From Straminergon stramineum (Eukaryota > Streptophyta > Bryopsida > Hypnales > Calliergonaceae): a DNA stretch of 64,000 bases. This document shows, in pieces, positions 1-11,043 of the stretch; within the stretch, counting starts at the first letter, position 1; every line of letters starts with the position of its first letter. Location: contig OY987267.1 of NCBI GenBank assembly GCA_963920665.1, positions 9,548,001 through 9,612,000 of the forward strand, in the 5' to 3' direction. The notes beneath the pieces are model-generated. The model saw nothing but the letters and a program-made list of their open reading frames with translations, ran no database searches and was not told the DNA's origin. The position numbers were made by a program, and so were the translations under genes.

Positions 1-708
1 CATGAGTAGGATGACCTTTGAGATTTGTAAAAAATAAATGGGTAAGTTTTTCAATCTCCACCCTCAATTTTTTTGATCAACATGACAAATAATTCAAAAT
101 TAGGAGGAGTTAGTCTTTGAGAATTGCAAAACCTAAATAGGAAAAGATCTTACTTGAATCTTCACTATTTATTTATTTTTAATAAACCAAAGTGAAAAAT
201 AATTCATGATAAGAAGTCTTGGTCTTGGAGAATTGCAAAAAATAAATATGAAAGTTTTTACTTAAATCTCCAATACTTGTTTTTAATTCTTTAATCACTT
301 GTGACAAATAATATTCAAATATGATGAATCTTTCAAAATTCTCAAAAATAAACAAGGGAGTTTTTATTTCAATATCCAATTATTCTTTCTTTATTTGTCA
401 AATAAAAGTTTCAAAATAATTCATTATTTGGAAGATTAAGAATTGCAAAAAATCCATAAATTTTTTTACTTAAATGTCCATTCCATATTTTTAATTTTTG
501 ATTTACTATAACAAATAACACTTGATTAGTATGAGTTTGTTTTTTTAATTCTCAAAAATAAACGGAGAAGTTCTTAATTAAATCTCTAGTGGTTGTTTTT
601 TATTTGTAAAATCAAAGTGAAAAATAATTCATTATTAAATGGATTGCCAAACTCTTTTAGATTTTCAAAAAATTAATAGAAAAGTTTTTATTTAAACATG
701 AGTCTTTG
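1..708 (+). repeat. Tandem array of ~115-bp AT-rich units (left arm)
   Basis: About six diverged copies of a unit of roughly 115-120 bp follow each other. Each contains a GAGAATTGCAAAAAATAAAT-like core, then a stretch like AAGTTTTTACTTAAATCTCC, then a T-rich run, then CAAAGTGACAAATAATTCAT. Some alternate copies read AATTCTCAAAAATAAAC in the same phase. No ORF is preserved. The same unit recurs at 1570-1860 in this orientation and at 2930-3620 and 6230-6380 in the opposite orientation. The array therefore forms one arm of a large inverted arrangement. Confidence 0.8.
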
Positions 709-712
709 AGAA

Positions 713-1565
713 GGGTGATTGCAAGAAGCACTTGTCCTATTTGTTGCGTTTTCAGTTTTCACTGCATCAATCCTATTAGTACTACGAGTCTTGCGAGTAC
801 TATGAAGGGTACGGGAGATGAAATGTGGATTGTTGATTGGAATCGAGATGAAACACTAGGAAGACACATGGATGCATGGTAGTGGATGACAGTAGGAGAT
901 GTCAGGGAAGGATGATGTTTTGGGACAGTCCCTGTCATCCACGTTGGCAAATTTGCAGGCGTAGTGGGCCCCGCTTTGTACTAAGGAGTCCTACACTATA
1001 CCCTGGACTACTATTTTCTGATAGTGTCTTCGATTTACCCCAGAAAATGAAGCTGGAACTTTCCCATTTTTGAAAAATAGTTAATGATTTTGGAAAAACA
1101 AATTTAAAAGTGGCCATTATTGCCAACTAAGAGAACTAGTGAATGGAGCAAGAAGAAATTGGAAAACATTTTGTATTACTTAGAAAATGTTGTGTAAACG
1201 TCGCACACATCAGAGCAATGCCAAAGGCAATTGAAACATGATTTTGCAAATCCCTCTCCACAAAAGTTGTAATTCTACTATAGTAGCTCACTGTCCAGTT
1301 TTGACGATGTAATCCTTCAAAAAAGGTACTCGATAGTACTAAAAACTATCAAAACCGCAAATGTGACATGTAAATGAAATTCAATTTCACACCCTAAAAT
1401 AATTTTGAAAAATTCAGATTAATTTGTGTTCATTCATCAGTGCTAGAGGAACCTACATTTTGAATTTCATGTTCATTCAATCATTTCTCCAATAGTTATG
1501 GCACAAAACAACCACCGCATTGAAAGTATGACGCAAAATAGGACAGGTGTTTCTTGCAATCACCC
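713..1565. mobile_element. 853-bp TIR DNA transposon with 4-bp target duplication
   Basis: The termini are inverted repeats: the left end begins GGGTGATTGCAAGAAGCACT, and the reverse complement of the right end begins GGGTGATTGCAAGAAACACC. The flanks carry a direct duplication AGAA (709-712 and 1566-1569). Removing the element plus one AGAA restores a continuous 115-bp repeat unit (GAGTCTTTGAGAATTCCAAA), so insertion into the array is directly visible. No transposase is encoded, and the internal short ORFs look random. The element is non-autonomous. A 4-bp target duplication does not fit hAT (8 bp), CACTA (2-3 bp) or Mutator (about 9 bp); Sola-like superfamilies make 4-bp duplications, but assignment from this alone is inference. 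Confidence 0.88.
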
Positions 1566-1569
1566 AGAA

Positions 1570-1860
1570 TTCCAAAAAAATGGGAAAGTCCTTACTTAAA
1601 TCTCCACCCATTCTTTTACTTAGAAAATCAAATTGACAAATAATTCACAATAAGGATAAGGAGTCTAAGAGTCTTGAAGAAATCCAAAAAATAAATAGAT
1701 AAGTTCTAACTTAAGTATCCATCCATTATTTTTATATTTGAATCAAAGTCACAATTAATGAATAATTATGAGGAGTCAACACTAGAAGAAGTTTTCCTTC
1801 AAATCATCACCCTTTTTGTTATATTTAAAATCAAAGTGACAAATCATTTATAATTGATTA
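1570..1860 (+). repeat. Continuation of the ~115-bp array
   Basis: Two and a half further copies of the 115-bp unit in the same orientation as positions 1-708 resume directly after the inserted TIR element. Cores such as ATGGGAAAGTCCTTACTTAA and CAAAGTGACAAATCATTTAT are recognisable. Confidence 0.75.
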
Positions 1861-1894
1861 TTGTAGGAGAGTGGTCTTTCACTCTAAAAGAATT

Positions 1895-2920
1895 TTGTCA
1901 TCTTCAAGAGACGTGTGGAATGGACAACCTCAAGAATGCAACCATAGGTAGAGGAAAAGGTCAATCTTCTTCAAGAAACGATTTTTATCCCTTAAAGGCA
2001 CATTCAAGTGTGACAACTATAGAAGAGGGAATCATTGGTTGGGATACTACAAAGGTCAATATCTGTAAACAAAAAATTCTTCTCCCTCAAAGGGCAACTG
2101 CGGAAGGGGTGACCAGGAAGAGGAAGGTCAATCTCATTAAACAAACAATTCTTTTCCTCCAAGGGGCGCATGTGGGTAGATGGGGACCTAGAAGGGGTGA
2201 TCGCTACTTAGTGGGGCTACCTTGGAAAGAGGGAGGTCTATTTTCTTGAGGGAGTAATATTTTCAAAAATATTACTCCCTCAAGGGGCACATGTAGGTGG
2301 AAAGTGACTAATGAAGGGGCGACTATTTGTAGGGGGACCACAAGGGCGAACGTGAAAGTCAGCAGTGACTGCAAGAAGAGGAAGATCAATCTTCTTGAAC
2401 ATCTCATTCCTCTTCCTTATCAAGGGACAGATGTAGGTTAGGGGGGGACTACTAAAGGGACAATCTCTTAGTGGGACGATTGTTGGTGGGATGACTGTAG
2501 GAAGTGGATGGTCAATCTTTCTAAACAAAAAATTCTTTTTATTGTAGAGAAGAGGTGACCACGGGAAGAAGAAAGGTCATAAAACTATAATCTAGAGAAT
2601 CAATATGGATTTATGGCATTTTTGGAGACACTTCCAATGGAAGTCTCTTGTCAAGAATGTGTACATAGATAATTTGGGTTGTTTTCAAGGAATGGGTAGA
2701 GGATAATGTGGGTGGGGCAATCTCAGCTAGAAGAAAATGCCAATCTCCTTCAAAAAGCATCATTCTTCTTTCAAAGGAGGGCATATGGTTGGACATGACT
2801 GTGGTTAGAAAAAAAATTAAATATTCTTCAAAAATATTTTTTCTTCTTCAAGAGGGTGGAGCAACTAGGAAAGGAGCTACCCAAAGTAGACAAAATATCA
2901 ATCTCCTTCAAAAATAAAGT
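1895..2920 (+). repeat. Nine-copy G-rich tandem array inside the inverted arms
   Basis: Diverged repeats of about 75-130 bp share a core like GGTCAATCTTCTT followed by AACAAAAAATTCTTC, then CCTCAAGGGGCACATGTAGG. Cores lie near 1958, 2056, 2127, 2227, 2384, 2507, 2739, 2815 and 2893. An almost perfect 38-bp palindrome (2245-2283, arm TTGAGGGAGTAATATTTT) sits in one copy. The array is richer in G on this strand than its surroundings and is flanked by inverted 115-bp arrays. An ORF of 131 codons running through it is made only of repeat units and is not treated as a gene. Confidence 0.75.
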
Positions 2921-2929
2921 AACCATAGA

Positions 2930-3620
2930 TATTTAAGTAAGAATTCACATTTTGTTTTGCAATTCTCAAATATTCATCCAATTCATGTATTATTTGTCAT
3001 GTAAATTTTATAAATAAAAAAATATAGGATAGATATTTATGTAAAAGAATTTCTAATTATTCTTTGAAATTATGTAAGACTCTTCCTAATCATGAATGAT
3101 TTGTCGCTTTGAATGTATAAATAAAAAATAAAGGGTGGTGATTTAGGTAAAAATCTCCCCTTGCAATACTAATTAATATTTTTGTCATTTTTTTTTTAAT
3201 TTTAAAAGTAAAAATTAAAGAGTAAAGATTTAAATAAGAACTTCCTCATTTTATTTTCAAGGAATCATACTGGTCATGTATGATTTCCATATTGATCTAA
3301 AAATAAAAATAAAGGGTGAAGATTGAAGTAAAATTTTATTAATTTATTTTTGTAATTCTCAAAGAATTATACTATTCACATATTATTTGTCACTTTGATT
3401 TTATAAATAAAAAACAAAAGGTAGAGATTTAAGTAAGGACTTCCCTTTTAATTTTTTTTCAATTCTTAAAGAGTTCTCATACTTTTGAATTATTTTTCAC
3501 ATTGATCTAAAAATAAATTATAAAAGGTGGAGATTTAAATACAAACTCCCCTACTTATTTTTGCAATTCCCTAAGATTCCTTGTAATTATGAATTATTTG
3601 TCACTATGATTATATAAATA
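2930..3620 (-). repeat. ~115-bp array, inverted arm
   Basis: Five to six diverged units read as the reverse complement of the unit at 1-708 (for example GATTTAAGTAAGAACTTCCC followed by GCAATTCTCAAAG, then TGAATTATTTGTCAC). Together with 1570-1860 they flank the G-rich array symmetrically, giving a foldback-like layout. Confidence 0.75.
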
Positions 3621-3631
3621 ACAAGACATGT

Positions 3632-4140
3632 GGGCCTTAGAGAATCACCTACAAAATCATATATTGAAGAAAGTTGGTTTCTTGTAAAGATTCTTATTTT
3701 GTATTAATGGTCTTTATCTTTAAAACATTGAAAATAACTTCATAGGTGCAATAATGTAGACTATCAATAAAGTGTAGCTCCATTCCATCTATAAGCCGCT
3801 TGTTGGTTGGATGGCCATATGTGTTTTGGGTATGTTAATTTTTAGGAGTTCTATATTTTCCTACTTGTTTCATATGTATTTTCAACCAATGAAACTGGTG
3901 TCCATAGGATTTTTGATGGCGGACAACCATCTTGATGTGGGAATGGTGAAGACTATCTAACTTGGACCGGAGGAGCACCCTATGGGTCCTAGAGAACCAC
4001 CTACAAAATCATGTATTGAAGAAAGTTGGATCTATTACAAAGATGAAATTTTTTATTATTAGTTTTTATCTCTAAAACATTGAAAATAACTACCAGTATA
4101 TACGTGCCTTGTTGCCTTCAATACCTTGAAAAAATGGCCA
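3632..4140. repeat. Direct repeat pair, ~115 bp, 350 bp apart
   Basis: Segments at about 3632-3745 and 3982-4100 share stretches such as AGAGAATCACCTACAAAATC, ATTGAAGAAAGTTGG and AAAACATTGAAAATAACT. The intervening sequence looks unique within the window. No coding potential was seen. Confidence 0.6.
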
Positions 4141-5771
4141 TTCCGTGTCCTCTCAAGTATCTTTCACAAGATTTTTTGTGGACCTAAGTGTACAATATTC
4201 TCCATCTTTGCAACGGTAGCTTGAGATTTTTTCACTTTTAGCCAAAGATGCCATATAAGTAATTCCATGTATTGAAAAGTGTGGAGATGAGAATGAGAAT
4301 TTCACAATATCTATGTCGTATTTGCCAAGGTACCTAGGTGGTGAATGTGATGCGTAGTTGACAATTCTTTTGTTGGAAAGATTGGCACAAATCCTAAGGT
4401 TTACAATCATGTGATATTCTTGTGCTCTGTCACTTTTGTTTCTCTTCAAAGTTGACTTTAATTGAGTATACATTGGAGATTAATGAGTTTTGTGTCTCTT
4501 CATAGACCCTAAATTTTTTTTAAAATGAAGTGATTCTTTTCTTGCACTTATTTCTTTGCTATGGTATAATACAATCATTGTGAAGGAAAACTTGACTCTA
4601 CAAAATTGTGCAATTCTAGATACTTCAACTTTGTCATTTTGAGGACCTTCATGATCAACTTTGTTTCCCACTTTCATCTAATGCAAAATCGCATCCAAAG
4701 CTTCAATAAGAGCAATTGATGTCCCACATGCACTTTTGATGAGCCCAAGGGCGTAAATATAAGCTCACTAGAATTTTTTCTCAAAAATGTTTCTCTATGT
4801 AAATTGATTTTTTCAGCACCTTTGGAACTTTGAATATCAGTATTAGTTAATAAACAGAATGATGTTATGTACATTAGATTGCATCCGTTGAATGTCTTTG
4901 ATGTAAGAGTAATCTTACAACTAAAATTTTTTGTGAGCTTGACCTAAATTTCTATTTGAGATATCCCATTGCACATTTCGATGGAAATTTGTTGCTTTAC
5001 AATTTTTTTGTTCTAACATTTACCGATGTGGAAGAAGAGAAGTGAAGCGAGCACTATATTGGAAGAGAATTATGATTTGAAATAGCAAAGTGTTGAGGAG
5101 AGTTACTCTACAACATTGTGCAAGTCCACTGTACCATGACAATGTTGCAATTCGATTTAACAATCAAAGTCTTTGAGACTATAGAGTTGTGAAGACACTA
5201 CTCCTATCCTCCATAGACCAATGCAATGGAAATTCGGGGACTATTGCTCAACAACTACCTCCTCACTATACTACAAAATAACAAACAACAATATAATAAT
5301 CTACCTAGGTGCCATCACTTAGGGATATCTTGAAACAATATTGCACATGACATAACAAGAGAGAAGAATCAGTATAGTGTAGTAGTACAAATATTTCCAA
5401 AAAGTTTAGTTCAATATTGAAGGTTTAAATTCTCTCACGAATCAATCATAAAATGCAAAATTTGAAAAGAATATTCACATAGTAAGACAACCTTGAGCAA
5501 ATTCACCAACATGGCTCCCTAAACAAGGCTCAGAAGCTTAAACTAGCACACAAATCATATTAATTCATGCATTCGAGAGCCAATTTTTGCAAAAGGAAGT
5601 TTCCAAATTAAGAAGAAAAAAACTGAAAAAGATAAGGAAAAACCCTAATACTCGCATTCTCAAGTGGAAACAATGTACTTGTTTTGGCAAGTGTAGAACT
5701 CTAGTTTGACATTGAATTAGAGATGCAAATCTACCTTGATTTGAGTGAGAAGAGTCTTCTTACGAGCCTCA
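4141..5771. other. AT-rich spacer, nothing recognised
   Basis: Only short ORFs on the minus strand (up to 106 codons) are present. They match no family I recognise and lack splice-linked continuation. The region may be decayed transposon, but no termini or domains were visible. Confidence 0.5.
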
Positions 5772-6213
5772 TTAGGGAAAGGTGATGCTCTTCTAACGGG
5801 GGAACTTTGGCAGTTTGTGGGGAACTTGTGGACAACTTTGGTGGGGCAAAAGAATGGATGCGGCATGGAATTGGACCTCTCCAAGGGGAACTCAAAGTAA
5901 GGAATGGGAAGTTGGATATGGTAGGCATTGAAGTCACTACCCTATTTTGTTGCATTCCACTTCCACTGTCGTGGCCAAGATGCTCTTATTCTTTTCTCTT
6001 GCCAATGATTGTCTTCCTCTCTCTTTGGTCTTTTGAAAAATAGGGAAGTGACTTCGATGCCCACCATATCCAACTTCCCGTTCCTCACTTTGAGTTCCCC
6101 TTGAAGAGGTCCGATTCCTTGCTACGTCTGTTCTTTTGCCCGGCTGAAGTTCCCCTCAAACTGCTGACAAATTGCTAAAGTTCCCCTGTCAAGGGAGTGT
6201 CACCTTTACCTAA
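5772..6213. mobile_element. Foldback/hairpin element, ~175-bp arms
   Basis: Left arm (about 5772-5945) and right arm (about 6040-6213) are inverted copies with roughly 80-85% identity by eye. Shared blocks include GGGGAACTCAAAGT, GGGAAGTTGGATATGGT and GGCATTGAAGTCACT. They are separated by about 95 bp. The outer ends are TTAGGGAAAGGTGA and TTAGGTAAAGGTGA. No transposase is present, and a target duplication was not identified. A transcript would form a long imperfect hairpin. ORFs on both strands over the arms are mirror images of each other, not genes. Confidence 0.82.
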
Positions 6214-6229
6214 CAGGCCCGTAAAAATT

Positions 6230-6385
6230 AAAGGATGGAAATGTAAGTAATTACTTCCCTTTTGAACTTTTGCAATTCTCATAGAGTTCTCTTCATTATG
6301 AATTATTTGTTGTGTCAATTTTTAAAGTGAAAAATAAACAGTGGAGATTTAAGTACAAACTTCCCAATTTAAAAATGTTCACATT
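6230..6385 (-). repeat. Single copy of the ~115-bp unit, inverted
   Basis: This stretch contains TTTTGCAATTCTCATAGAGT, a TGAATTATTTGTTG stretch and GTGGAGATTTAAGTACAAAC. It matches the inverted arm at 2930-3620. Confidence 0.65.
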
Positions 6386-6389
6386 GCAC

Positions 6390-7373
6390 CATGCTCTGAA
6401 ACAAATCTATTTGCTACAACAATAGCTGCTTTAGATTAAAATAATACAATAAAATACAAGTACAGAACAAATAACATAATTGCTTTGTACCGTGAACTAT
6501 TCAAGATAATGAATAATTCGGAGGCGCTATAATTAGAATTTCTGTGTCGATTCCACTCTGATCTTGTAAATTGGTGAATCCTCTGCTGCAACATGCCCTT
6601 GGCTGAAGAGCATGCAGCTCTCGAGAATGCACCCAGAAGTATAAATCTACAGAACTCAAAATAGAAACATTTAGAATGAGCAGTCGACGTCGCCATCAGT
6701 TCCACAATGTCTTCGACTTAGAGTTGATGCCATTCAAGCATTGCAGCTTCCTAGTCCGGACGAACTGCCTGTGAAGAATGTGTTGATCATTGCAAGTAGT
6801 GTCATCTTGGCGTCACCGTCTTGACTGATTCCTTTCCTGAAGAAAATCAATCTACAATGGATTCCCTATAAACAAGCAGCTACGCTATGAGAAGCTCTGT
6901 CCATGTAGCACTTTTTGCGCAGCAACCTTCCTCACATTCACATTAGATGCAGTATCTATCAATGCAAGCCCTGCTCCCTATGGTCCAGTGCCTACAGAGA
7001 GCCTTGCCATGACGAACTGGTAACCAGTTGGTGAATGATATCTTCTGAATCCCCAAATGTAATTGGAAATCAATCATGAACGCTGGCTACGAGATCCAAA
7101 AGTAAGAGATGGCTATCTGCTCATGCCAGGGCCACACAAGTGAGCAAGGCACTGAGTAGGTAAAAAATATACTGGCAAAATGGGGAACAAGGAACTGTGC
7201 ACAGGGTTACAAGTGTCGATTGTCTGAACATAACCTCAGCTTGTAGATGCCAGTTCAGGGTATATCAAGAGAATGGACTACCAGCTTGGTTGTACATAAA
7301 TGTTCTTGAACAAGTAAAGACCGTCACTTCGTTTTTACCAAGTCTTACCCATTTAACGCAAGTTGGCTGGTCT
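6390..7373. other. Probable 3' flank of the NCS1 gene
   Basis: Less repetitive than the first 6 kb. It directly follows the stop of the minus-strand permease, so the proximal part is probably its 3' UTR. Short ORFs (up to 89 codons) are not recognised and lack splice-compatible neighbours. No RNA gene was seen. Confidence 0.4.
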
Positions 7374-10022
7374 TCACGCCTCAGCCACTCGCTGCAAATT
7401 TTGCACCTGTCGTGTTGAGAGAGCCCGATAAACAAACCCAGCTATGCAGAACCCCACAAACCAAGCATTATTATAGATGAGGGTGAAGATGTGCGCGCAG
7501 TGATGGAGAGCTCCAATTGAGGCCAGGAACCCGGGGATGTTGGGGAGGATGCCTGCACAAAGGGCTACAATAGCTGCCACATTGTACCCATTCGTGTACC
7601 AGTACAAACCACCTTTATCACAGGAGAAGAGGTCATCAATATTAAGCTCCCGACCTCGCAATCCAAAGTAATCAACCAGCATGATCCCCCCCACGGGGCC
7701 CAGTAACGCAGAGTATCCGATCAACCACGTGTAGATGAAGCCCTGGCTGGATTGAAGGAGCCGCCAGGGTTGCAGGAGGATTCCAAGGAGAGCAGTGAAG
7801 AGTCCACCTGTTCGGAAGGAAAACACGGCCGGGTTCAAGTTCACCAGAGCGTTGGCTGGGGCCACCACATTCGCAGCAATGTTGGTGGTCAGTGTTGCTA
7901 AAATTACTCCTATGAGGGATAAAGAGAGGGGTACGACACCGTCGATGCGAGCCAACAACTCAATGGGATCTGAAATTGCCTCCCCAAAGATCACTACAGT
8001 GGCTGAAGTCACAGCCAGGCCTACAAATGTAAACCCTGCCATGAAAAAGGGTAATCCAATTGCTTGGCCTGCCAGTTGGTCTACCTGACTCTTGGAGTAT
8101 CGAGTGAAATCTGCATTGACACAAATATCACACACTCCATAAGATTCCCAAGAAAGTTAGTATTATCACAATCAGATTGGAGATGGGGTTACAATCAGCA
8201 GCAGACTCACCTGGGATGTTCAAACTGAGAGTGACCCAGAAGCCAACATTGGCTGTCAAAGCTGGGAAAAAAGTTTGCCAAAACTGTCCAGCTTTAGGAC
8301 CTCCAGGGACGAACTGCGAAGGGAGTGACAACATGGGCCCGAAGCCGCCAGCTCGAACGTAAGCCCAAGCTAATAATGCTCCTGACAGAACGATGAGGAT
8401 TGGCGCCCCCAGTTTCTCCAGCGACCGAATACTCCCAAATCCATTCCAAATAATCCCCACCTGCACATGCCAAACCCAGATCATCTTAAACCCTAAAGGA
8501 CCAAGGATTCATGCTCTGAAAATGACCAATTCAATTCATCGTGTTGCGAAAATAATAGAATTCAGATGCGGCCAAATATAATATCACCCAAATCGGTGAA
8601 GAACACATCATGTGTTTGTCGAAAGACGCAATAAATTGGTCTAAAGAAAGTCTCCGAGTGACTTAATCAAAGCTGCTGCTAAAAAACTTTAAAAAATCAA
8701 CATCATAAAAGGACCGAGGATTCATGCTCTGAAAATAGCCAATCCAATTGATCGTATTGTGAATATGAGAGAATTCAGTTGAGACCAAATTTTATAGCAC
8801 TAGAATCAGTGAAGAACACTGCATGTGCTGGTCAAAAGTAAAATAAAATTCGACTAAGGAAAGTCCCTATGCGACTTACTCAAACGTGCTAAAACACATT
8901 AAACCCCATTTGGACCCCTTGATTCTTGAAGGAATAATCCAAGAACCGAACTAACAGCTATCCATGATCATCACAACCCCATTGCAATTGTTCAAAGAAA
9001 AACCCGAACACGCATTGGAACCTAAATCTGCCCATGGTCTAACGACTCAAATTTCGTAATATATCTAATTCTTTCAATTCTGTAAGCGAATTGTTGAGCA
9101 TAATGCGGGGTCCTAATTGTAGCGCGTAGGCCCCCAATACGTCTCAAGTTGCGTAAACGAAACTCAAAAGCATCTAACAATAATGACAATGTGTAACAGC
9201 TAACGAGTGAAACCCTAGACCCGGTACTGCTCCCCCTACGAGCAATACTTCAAGAATCCATAACTTGTTCATACGGTACCCAATTCCGACACTTGCAACC
9301 CTCTCAAAATGGCCTACAAGATCCCCACCAAAAAAAAATCATCATCAGAAAAAATTGGACCCCCACCTTACCTGCAGCCCCCAGAACGCCAAGAAACACG
9401 CGAACTCCCCCACACTGATTCCCAATCCCGGCACCCCAGGTCCCTTCATTCCCCCTCGCAGAAGGGCATTCACCAGCTGAAACACCGCCTGCCCTCCAAT
9501 CCACGTCTGAATTCCAAACCACCCACACGCCACGAGCGCCCTCAACAGCGACGGCACATTCGCCCCTCGAATCCCAAAGCTCGCTCTCGCCAGCACGGGA
9601 AACGGCACTCCGAATTTGGTCCCCGCGTGTCCGCTGAGCACCAACGGCACCAACACCACCAAGGACCCGACCAGCACAGTTAAGATCCCCTGCCACCACG
9701 CCATCCCGAGGTCGACCAAACTCCCTGCCATGTAGTAAGTGGGTACCCCGACCACGAGTCCCACCCACAGGGAAGCCATGTCCCCGAGGGAGAAGATGCG
9801 GGCGTCGGGCATGGTCGGGGCGAAGTCGGCGTTGTAGAGGGAGGGGTCGGGGTGGTGGGGAGCGCGGGGAGCGATGGGTTCGACCAGCCCCGAGAGGAAA
9901 CCACGGTGGGCGCCGTGGCCGTGGTCGTGGTCGGGCTTGAGGAGGTGTTCGTTTGCGGAGGAAGTGTCGTTGTAGACGTCCTTGCGGTCCATGGTGGACA
10001 GGCGGCCGAAGATGTTCACCAT
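7374..10022 (-). CDS. NCS1-family nucleobase/allantoin-type permease, 3 exons, 545 aa
   Basis: The gene is assembled from exons 10022-9372, 8460-8211 and 8110-7374. The introns (911 and 100 bp) have GT-AG ends, and the phases (0, then 1) close to exactly 546 codons with stop. The ATG at 10022 is the first in frame; an upstream TTG is not used. The product is a 12-helix nucleobase:cation symporter of the purine/uracil/allantoin permease family, which imports uracil, adenine, guanine or allantoin across a membrane. Visible features are a hydrophilic His-rich N-terminus (about residues 31-39), the helix-3 signature [11 protein letters not shown] (167-177), a [14 protein letters not shown] block early in exon 2, the NIPDFTRY block spanning the exon 2/3 junction, and an Asn-rich helix-8 block ([19 protein letters not shown]). 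Length is normal for the family. Substrate and membrane (plasma membrane or plastid envelope) cannot be decided from sequence. An RWP-RK gene lies upstream in the same orientation. Confidence 0.94.
8498..8905. repeat. Tandem duplication inside intron 1 of the permease
   Basis: Two diverged units of about 205-213 bp (8498-8707 and 8711-8905) both begin GGACC(A/G)AGGATTCATG and share GTGAAGAACAC and AAAGTC blocks. The truncated paralogue intron (16781-17340) carries no clear second unit, so the duplication may postdate the gene duplication. Confidence 0.7.
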
Positions 10023-10212
10023 GGTGCAAGGCAAGGCGGAGAAGGGGTCGGAGGGGGAAGTGATTACAATGGCGTCATGAGGGATTGTTGGTGCGGGGAA
10101 TTGGCGAGATGGGCGAGGAACGCAGTCAAGGAGGAGGCTCGGGAGGGAAGGGTGGCAGAGAGAAGGGATCAGTCAGGTTTCTGGGGATTGGGAATCGAAG
10201 TTACTGGTGGTG

Positions 10213-10885
10213 CAGGCATCAGGGCCTCGTTTAGGGTTCCTTGGGGCCCTCCGCACCCACCAGTGCCCTCGTTCCCCGCCAGGTTCTGTGAAAAAGGTTT
10301 ATCCGCGCTTGATGCATAACTTTGTATAACCAAGCAATCCTCCTCCCCCTGCTGGAAACATGCTGGAAAGTATTATTTGTTGGGAGCAGGTATTTGTTGC
10401 TAGTAAACGATGCTACGTGTTGGAAGCAGCGTTTTTTCTAGAGAACAGTAATTCCCCTTTGGCTGTCCATACCTCATTCAAGAATACTTGGAGAGCGGTC
10501 ACAATAGAGGTCGCTTTCTGTGGAATGTGGCGAACGGTAGCAGTTCCCAATCCTTTAAGCTGGTAGTGAATATGGAGATCAGTAGCAGGACGTCACTAAG
10601 GGCAACGCTCTATATAAGCTTCTTATATATAGCGGGGATTCACAACAATTTTTCAAACAATTTCATAGACTTCAAGTCATATTAAATTTTGCCACATAGC
10701 ACAGAAAGCGTCCAAATCTTCTTGAATGAGGTAAGGTCAGCCAAAGGGGATTAAGTTACTGTTCTCTAGAAAAAACGATGCTCCCAACAGCAAGAGCAAA
10801 TGGAACTTTCGCACAGAACCTGGCAGGGAATACTGTAGTAGTGCGGAGGGCCCAAGGAACCCCGAACGAGGCCCTCATGCCAGCA
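10213..10885. repeat. Large imperfect inverted repeat upstream of the permease
   Basis: The left arm (10213-10299 plus 10425-10510) and right arm (10880-10705, reverse complement) share GAGGGCCTCGTT, GGTTCCTTGG, GGCCCTCCGCAC, GCCAGGTTCTGTG, CGTTTTTTCTAGAGAACAGT and CCCCTTTGGCTG. The left arm carries an extra segment of about 125 bp. The centre (10538-10690) is a copy of the RWP-RK upstream region. No ORF is credible. The structure is probably a rearranged or foldback insertion 190 bp beyond the permease start codon. Confidence 0.78.
10538..10690 (+). repeat. Inverted, internally deleted copy of the RWP-RK gene upstream region
   Basis: The plus-strand blocks AGCAGTTCCCAATCCTTTAA, GTAGCAGGACGTCA, AGGGCAACGC and GGGATTCACAACAATTT match the minus strand of 16534-16465 and 16108-16055. 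The middle of about 350 bp is missing and replaced by a TATA-like CTATATAAG (10609-10617). It is direct evidence that the RWP-RK upstream region was copied next to the permease. Confidence 0.8.
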
Positions 10886-11043
10886 ACAACGGCAACTAAA
10901 GGGGCTTGGAATATCATTTCTGTATTCTGTGAAATACTTTTGACCCTTGATAAACCAAGGATTCATGATCGAACATCAGTGTTCACATTAGAGGTGAACA
11001 CATTAGTGCACATGTCCAAAACAAAAGAAGGTTTCAACCAAGA

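Noticed and set aside
1854..2249. 131-codon plus-strand ORF
   Set aside because: It is built from units of the G-rich tandem array; codons follow the repeat, not a protein family.
4153..4874. Three consecutive minus-strand ORFs as a possible retroelement remnant
   Set aside because: No reverse transcriptase, integrase or gag motif could be read in them.
5731..6043. Opposing ORFs at 5731-5955 (minus) and 5807-6043 (plus)
   Set aside because: Both lie on an inverted repeat and mirror one another; no family match.
9304..10319. Long ORFs antisense to or out of frame with permease exon 1
   Set aside because: They arise from the GC-rich exon; the spliced minus-strand frame encodes a complete NCS1 protein.
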